DNA of 10,383 nt from Gemmatimonadota bacterium (GTDB lineage: Bacteria > Gemmatimonadota > Gemmatimonadetes > Gemmatimonadales > Gemmatimonadaceae). The notes beneath the pieces were generated by a model, which was not told the origin of the DNA, did not search any database, and worked only from the letters and a program-made list of their open reading frames with translations. The DNA is taken from NCBI GenBank assembly GCA_947475795.1, contig CANJOX010000089.1, forward strand, positions 1-10,383, read 5' to 3'. Shown here in pieces: positions 6,478-10,383 of the stretch. Every line of letters starts with the position of its first letter. Positions within the stretch are counted from its first letter, which is position 1. A program made the position numbers and the translations under genes.

Positions 6478-6588
6478 CGGTCCATGCGTATCCCGCGATG
6501 AACGAAACGCCCCCCTGCGGCGTATCTCATTGTGATTGGATAGATTGCCGTATCCCGCCCGTTCCCGCCTGAGCCAAGAGGTCCGAGG

Positions 6589-9150
6589 ATGAAATCCTTG
6601 GTTGCCGCTTCGGTCGGTGGCCTGTCGCTCCTCGCCGTCGCGATCATTGATCGCCCGGCCCCGACGACCAGCCAGACGCCGACCTCGCTGCCTGTCACGC
6701 CCGTGTCGTACGACGCCGTCACCGCGAATCCCGCTGGTGATCCGGTGCGTTCGCCCACCCCGTCGCGCCGACGCCTGGGCCACCCGGTGCTCGCGCCGGT
6801 GCCCACGGCGATCGCGCCGTCCGCGCTCACCGACGTGGTGAAGAAAACGTGTGCCGGCTGTCACAGCGAGCAGCGCAAACAGGGCAACCTGTCGCTGCAG
6901 GGCTTTGACATGACGAACATCAACGGCAGCCCGGAGCTGGCCGAAAAGATGATCGGCAAACTGCGCGCCGGGATGATGCCGCCGCCGGGTCGTCCGAAGC
7001 CGGGCGGGGATACGCTCGATGTGCTGGCCGGCACGCTCGAGCGCATGATGGACGCACGGTACGCGCTCAACCCGAATCCCGGAACGCGCACCTTCCAGCG
7101 TCTCAACCGTGCCGAGTACGAGCGGTCGGTGCAGGACCTGCTGGGTGTGGACATCAAGGCCGAATCGTGGTTGCCGCTCGACACGAAGAGTGCCAACTTC
7201 GACAACATCGCCGACGTGCAGATGCCGTCGGCCACGCTGCTGGATTCGTATCTCGATGCCGCCAGCGAGATCAGCCGCCTCGCGGTGGGCGATCCCAAGG
7301 CCAGCGTGTCTACGTCGAGCTACAAGATTGCACGGTTGGCGTCGCAGGTGGATCCGGTGGACGGCGCGCCGGCCGGTACGCGTGGCGGCACGTCGGTCAC
7401 GCACACGTTCCCGGCCGACGGCGAGTACGTCTTCACGATCACCCTGCACGCGATTCCCACGGGGCAGCTGTTCGGCTCCGCCGCGCCGTTCGACGAGAAG
7501 ATCGAAATCTCGGTGAACGGTGAGCGGATGGCGGTGCTGGACGTGGATCGCGGCATGTCGCAGGCCGACCCGAACGGGATGGAGATTCGTACCAAGCCGA
7601 TTTCGGTGCGTGCCGGTCCGCAGCGCGTGACGGCGGCGTTCATCCGCACCTTCGAAGGGCCGGTGAACGACAACATCGCGCCGATCGGTCACAGCATCGC
7701 CGACACGCAGATCGGTTCGCAGGCGGGCATCACCACACAGTCGCACGTGCAGATGTTCGCGGTGACGGGCCCGTACAACCCGACCGGTGTGTCGGACACG
7801 CCGAGCCGTCGGCGCATCTTCAGCTGCCGTCCGCTGGCGCCGTCGGAAGCGCGTCCGTGCGCCGAGAAGATCATTGCACGGTTGGGGGCGCAGGCGTATC
7901 GCCGCCCGCTGGCCCCGAACGATCTGAAGGGCTTGCTCAGTTTCTACGACACGGGCGCCAAGGAGGGCGGCTTCGAACTCGGCATCCGGACCGCCGTTGA
8001 AGCGCTCCTGGCCAGTCCGCACTTCATCTTCCGCATCGAAGAAATGCCGACGGTGTCAAAGCCGGGATCGCGGGTGGCGGTCAGCGGCGTCGACCTCGCG
8101 TCGCGTCTGTCGTTCTTCCTGTGGGGCGCGCCGCCCGATTCGCAGCTGGTGTCGCTCGGTCGTCGTGGCCTCCTGGCGGATACCACCGTGCTGATCGCGC
8201 AGACCAAGCGCATGCTCGCTGACAAGCGCAGTATCGCGCTGTCCACGCGCTTTGCCGCGCAGTGGCTGCGGCTGTCGGACATCGAGAAGGTGCACCCCGA
8301 TGCGTTGCAGTATCCCGATTTCCGGGAGCAGTTGGCGTCGGACATGGTGCACGAGACGGAGACCTTCTTCGATCATCTGGTCCGCGAGAATCGCAGCTTC
8401 CTCGATCTGTACACGGCCAACTGGACGTACGTGAACGAGGATCTGGCGCGGCACTACGGCATGCCCGGCGTGGTCGGCACGGCATTCCGCCGGGTCGAGT
8501 ATCCGGCGAATTCCGGACGCGCCGGCATCTTCGGGCACGGCAGCGTGCTCACGCTGACGTCGCACGCCAACCGCACGTCGCCGGTGCTGCGCGGCAAGTG
8601 GGTGATGGAAGTGCTCATGGGCACGCCGCCGCCGGCGCCGCCGCCCAACGTGCCCGACCTCGAGAAGACCGGCGACAGCAAGGAAGGCCGTCTGCTCACC
8701 ACGCGCGAGCGCATGGAAGAGCACCGCGCCAACCCGAGCTGCCGGTCGTGTCACGTGTTCATTGATCCCATCGGTTTGGCGATGGACAACTTCGACGTGA
8801 ACGGGCAGTGGCGCATTCGGGAGAATGGGACGTCGCTGGACACCCGCGGCGACTTCTACGACGGCACCAAGATCTCCAACGCGATCGAGCTGCAGAAGGC
8901 GCTGCTGAAGCGTCCGACGCCGCTGGTGCGCAACTTCACGCAGAACCTGATGGCGTACGCGCTGGGCCGTCGGATCGAGTACTACGATCATCCCGCGGTG
9001 CGGAAGATCGAAGCGCAGGTGAAGGCCGGGAATTACCGGATGCAGGACTTCATCGTGGGCGTCGTGAAGAGCGACGCGTTCCGCTCAAGGAAAGTGATGG
9101 AGCAGGCTGACTCGGGGACCCGCGCGCCGTCAGTGCGCGGGGGCCGCTGA
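6589..9150 (+). CDS. Di-haem DUF1592 protein (DUF1587-DUF1595-DUF1592-DUF1588-DUF1585 architecture)
   Basis: This 853-residue exported protein starts at ATG 6589 behind AAGAGG (6576-6581). Residues 4-20 are a hydrophobic export signal without a clear cleavage site, followed by a Pro/Thr-rich linker to about 80. A Planctomycete-type cytochrome c domain has CAGCH at 88-92 with Met129/130 (RAGMMPPPG) as possible distal ligand. DUF1587 begins near RTFQRLNRAEY (167-177). A beta-rich insertion of about 265-395 resembles a carbohydrate-binding module. DUF1595 spans about 422-485 (AYRRPL, LLASPHFIFRIE) and DUF1592 about 498-625 (RLSFFLWGAPPD). DUF1588 spans about 643-745 with a second haem motif, CRSCH at 718-722, and then DPIGLAMDNFD. 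DUF1585 follows at about 765-838. The biochemical role of this family is not established. It is followed after 43 bases by a DUF1552 gene, its usual neighbour, suggesting a two-gene operon in the cell envelope. Confidence 0.96.
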   Translation: MKSLVAASVGGLSLLAVAIIDRPAPTTSQTPTSLPVTPVSYDAVTANPAGDPVRSPTPSRRRLGHPVLAPVPTAIAPSALTDVVKKTCAGCHSEQRKQGNLSLQGFDMTNINGSPELAEKMIGKLRAGMMPPPGRPKPGGDTLDVLAGTLERMMDARYALNPNPGTRTFQRLNRAEYERSVQDLLGVDIKAESWLPLDTKSANFDNIADVQMPSATLLDSYLDAASEISRLAVGDPKASVSTSSYKIARLASQVDPVDGAPAGTRGGTSVTHTFPADGEYVFTITLHAIPTGQLFGSAAPFDEKIEISVNGERMAVLDVDRGMSQADPNGMEIRTKPISVRAGPQRVTAAFIRTFEGPVNDNIAPIGHSIADTQIGSQAGITTQSHVQMFAVTGPYNPTGVSDTPSRRRIFSCRPLAPSEARPCAEKIIARLGAQAYRRPLAPNDLKGLLSFYDTGAKEGGFELGIRTAVEALLASPHFIFRIEEMPTVSKPGSRVAVSGVDLASRLSFFLWGAPPDSQLVSLGRRGLLADTTVLIAQTKRMLADKRSIALSTRFAAQWLRLSDIEKVHPDALQYPDFREQLASDMVHETETFFDHLVRENRSFLDLYTANWTYVNEDLARHYGMPGVVGTAFRRVEYPANSGRAGIFGHGSVLTLTSHANRTSPVLRGKWVMEVLMGTPPPAPPPNVPDLEKTGDSKEGRLLTTRERMEEHRANPSCRSCHVFIDPIGLAMDNFDVNGQWRIRENGTSLDTRGDFYDGTKISNAIELQKALLKRPTPLVRNFTQNLMAYALGRRIEYYDHPAVRKIEAQVKAGNYRMQDFIVGVVKSDAFRSRKVMEQADSGTRAPSVRGGR
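9119..9141 (+). other. Inverted repeat at the 3' end of the DUF1592 gene
   Basis: CCCGCGC (9119-9125) and GCGCGGG (9135-9141) are perfect complements around a 9-base loop, inside the last codons of the gene. No T run follows, so it should not stop transcription into the next gene; it could limit or protect the mRNA between the two genes, or simply reflect high GC. Confidence 0.3.
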
Positions 9151-9193
9151 TACTCATTTCGTACACGACCGCACACGAGACCGGAGTCATACC

Positions 9194-10383
9194 ATGTATT
9201 TTCTGAGCGGCAAGGCGATGCCCCGCCGGCAGTTCCTGCAGAACCTCAGCGCCACGATCGCGCTGCCGTATCTCGACGCCATGATCCCCACGGGTCGTGG
9301 GTCGCGCCTCCTCGCGAACAAGGCGCCTCGCCTCGTGGCCATTGAAATGGTGCACGGCGCGGCCGGCTGCAACGAACTCGGCTCGAAGCTCAACCTCTGG
9401 TCGCCAGCGGCGGCCGGCAAGCAGTTCGATCTCTCGCCGACGGCCATGTCGTCGCTCGAGGCCTACCGCGACTATCTCACGATCATCAGCAACACCGACG
9501 TCCGTGAGGCGGAGCCGTCGTCGCCCAACGAGATCGGCGGTGATCACTTCCGCTCCAGCGCGACGTTCCTGACGCAGGCGCACGCCAAGCAGACCGAGGG
9601 CTCCGACGTACGCGTCGGCACGTCGCTCGATCAGCTGTATGCGAAGCGCTTCGGGCAGGACACGCCCATCCCGTCGATGCAGCTGTGCATCGAGAATGTG
9701 GACCAGGCGGGTGGCTGCGCGTACGGTTATGCCTGCGTGTACACCGACTCCATCAGCTGGTCGTCGCCCTCGGAGCCGCTGCCGGTGATCCGCGATCCGC
9801 GCGTGGCGTTCGAGAAGCTGTTCGGCGTGGGAGGCAGCAGCGCCGAGCGCGCCGAGCGCCGTCGCACGCGGCGCAGCATCCTCGACTTCGTGTCGGGCGA
9901 GATGTCGTCGCTCAAGGTCAACCTCGGTCCCGACGACCGCCATCGCCTCGACAAGTACCTCGAGGATATCCGCGAAGTCGAGCGTCGCATCCAGATGGTG
10001 GAAGCGCGCAACTCCAGCGGTGACCCGCGCCAGCTCCCCGAAGCGCCGGCCGGTGTGCCCGATTCGTTTGCCGAGCATGTGAAGCTGATGTTCGACATCC
10101 AGGCGCTGGCGTTCGCCGCCGACATCACGCGCGTGTTCTCGTTCAAGATGGGACGCGACGGATCCAGCCGGACGTATCCGGAGAGCGGCACGGACAAGCC
10201 GTTCCACCCGGCGTCGCACCATGGCGGTACCGAGCGCGGCGTGAAGGACTTCAACATGATCAACAAGTACCACGTCTCGATGCTGCCGTACTTCCTGGAC
10301 AAGCTCAAGGGCATTCAGGAGAGCGACGGCAACATGCTCGACAAGACGATGATCATCTACGGCTCGCCGATGGGTGACTCGAA
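9194..10383 (+). CDS. DUF1552 protein, Tat-exported (3' end outside window)
   Basis: The frame is open from ATG 9194 to the window end: 396 complete codons plus two bases, without a stop. GGAG (9183-9186) lies 7 bases before this start; Met9 (9218) is a weaker alternative start. The N-terminus carries a twin-arginine motif PRRQFLQNL (10-18) followed by a weakly hydrophobic stretch, indicating folded export by Tat. Hallmarks of DUF1552 are PSMQLCIEN, GGCAYGYACVYTDSISW with Cys175 and Cys181, PRVAFEKLFG, the paired His in HHGG (342-345) and MIIYGSPMGD (386-395). The last resembles the YGSGMGD motif seen in this group and in related alkaline-phosphatase-like families such as DUF1501. No activity has been shown for the family as far as I know. 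It lies 43 bases after the di-haem DUF1592 gene, so the two are probably co-transcribed and act together in the periplasm. About the last tenth to fifth of the protein is missing, judging from family length. Confidence 0.95.
   Translation, partial: MYFLSGKAMPRRQFLQNLSATIALPYLDAMIPTGRGSRLLANKAPRLVAIEMVHGAAGCNELGSKLNLWSPAAAGKQFDLSPTAMSSLEAYRDYLTIISNTDVREAEPSSPNEIGGDHFRSSATFLTQAHAKQTEGSDVRVGTSLDQLYAKRFGQDTPIPSMQLCIENVDQAGGCAYGYACVYTDSISWSSPSEPLPVIRDPRVAFEKLFGVGGSSAERAERRRTRRSILDFVSGEMSSLKVNLGPDDRHRLDKYLEDIREVERRIQMVEARNSSGDPRQLPEAPAGVPDSFAEHVKLMFDIQALAFAADITRVFSFKMGRDGSSRTYPESGTDKPFHPASHHGGTERGVKDFNMINKYHVSMLPYFLDKLKGIQESDGNMLDKTMIIYGSPMGDS

Larger units (their letters stand above)
6355..6588. 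other. Divergent intergenic control region
   Basis: These 234 bases separate the minus-strand aldolase-like gene from the plus-strand DUF1592 gene and should carry both promoters. They hold a candidate minus-strand promoter (6402-6430), a CCGT microsatellite (6442-6460), the palindrome GACCGCGGTC (6468-6477), the repeated word CGTATCCCGC (6487-6496 and 6549-6558, with a related CGTATCTC at 6521-6528), and an AT-richer stretch (6521-6556) that is the likely plus-strand promoter area. No clean -35/-10 pair was found for the plus strand; the best weak match is TTGTGA (6530-6535) and TATCCC (6551-6556), only 15 bases apart. Confidence 0.6.

Noticed and set aside
6355..8022. N-terminal extension of the aldolase-like minus-strand frame up to 8022
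   Set aside because: The extension is antisense to the DUF1592 gene and crosses the divergent control region. The GTG at 6354 has a good ribosome binding site and directly precedes a signal peptide.
9050..10273. 407-codon minus-strand open frame opposite the DUF1552 gene
   Set aside because: Low-complexity antisense composition; the plus strand carries a recognised family with its own ribosome binding site.

Overview
The window looks like a chromosomal piece of a GC-rich bacterium of the Gemmatimonadota (Gemmatimonas-like). The basis is a SusC/SusD-type outer-membrane pair, with the N-terminal regulatory domain and C-terminal aromatic residue typical of these receptors, sitting beside a DUF1592/DUF1552 gene pair. 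That combination is common in Gemmatimonadota, Acidobacteriota and Planctomycetota. The assignment rests on protein style alone; there is no rRNA or marker gene to confirm it.

Layout. Positions 1-300 hold the 3' end of a mono-haem cytochrome c gene. Positions 301-752 are non-coding and contain a plausible sigma70-like promoter (TTGACA-17-TACCCT) followed by an unusually long, hairpin-rich leader. Positions 753-3920 encode a 1055-residue SusC/RagA-type TonB-dependent receptor, and 3935-5293 encode its partner SusD/RagB-type lipoprotein. A near-perfect two-way terminator (5312-5352) separates this pair from a convergent minus-strand gene (5377-6354). That gene encodes an exported protein with the HpcH/HpaI aldolase fold, in which most catalytic positions of the classical family appear to be replaced. 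Positions 6355-6588 are a divergent control region with a CCGT tetranucleotide repeat, a 10-bp palindrome and repeated CGTATCCCGC words. Positions 6589-9150 encode an 853-residue di-haem DUF1587/1595/1592/1588/1585 protein. From 9194 to the window end runs a Tat-exported DUF1552 protein, cut off by the window edge.

How the genes may work together. SusC and SusD form one transcription unit that imports an unknown oligomeric substrate across the outer membrane using TonB energy. The DUF1592 and DUF1552 genes form a second unit of exported proteins, one carrying two c-type haem motifs and a beta-sandwich insertion that may bind carbohydrate. The aldolase-like protein is also exported. Every protein in the window therefore acts outside the cytoplasm. 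No carbohydrate-active enzyme, sigma factor or regulator is present to reveal the substrate. No tRNA, rRNA, CRISPR array, insertion sequence or phage gene was seen.
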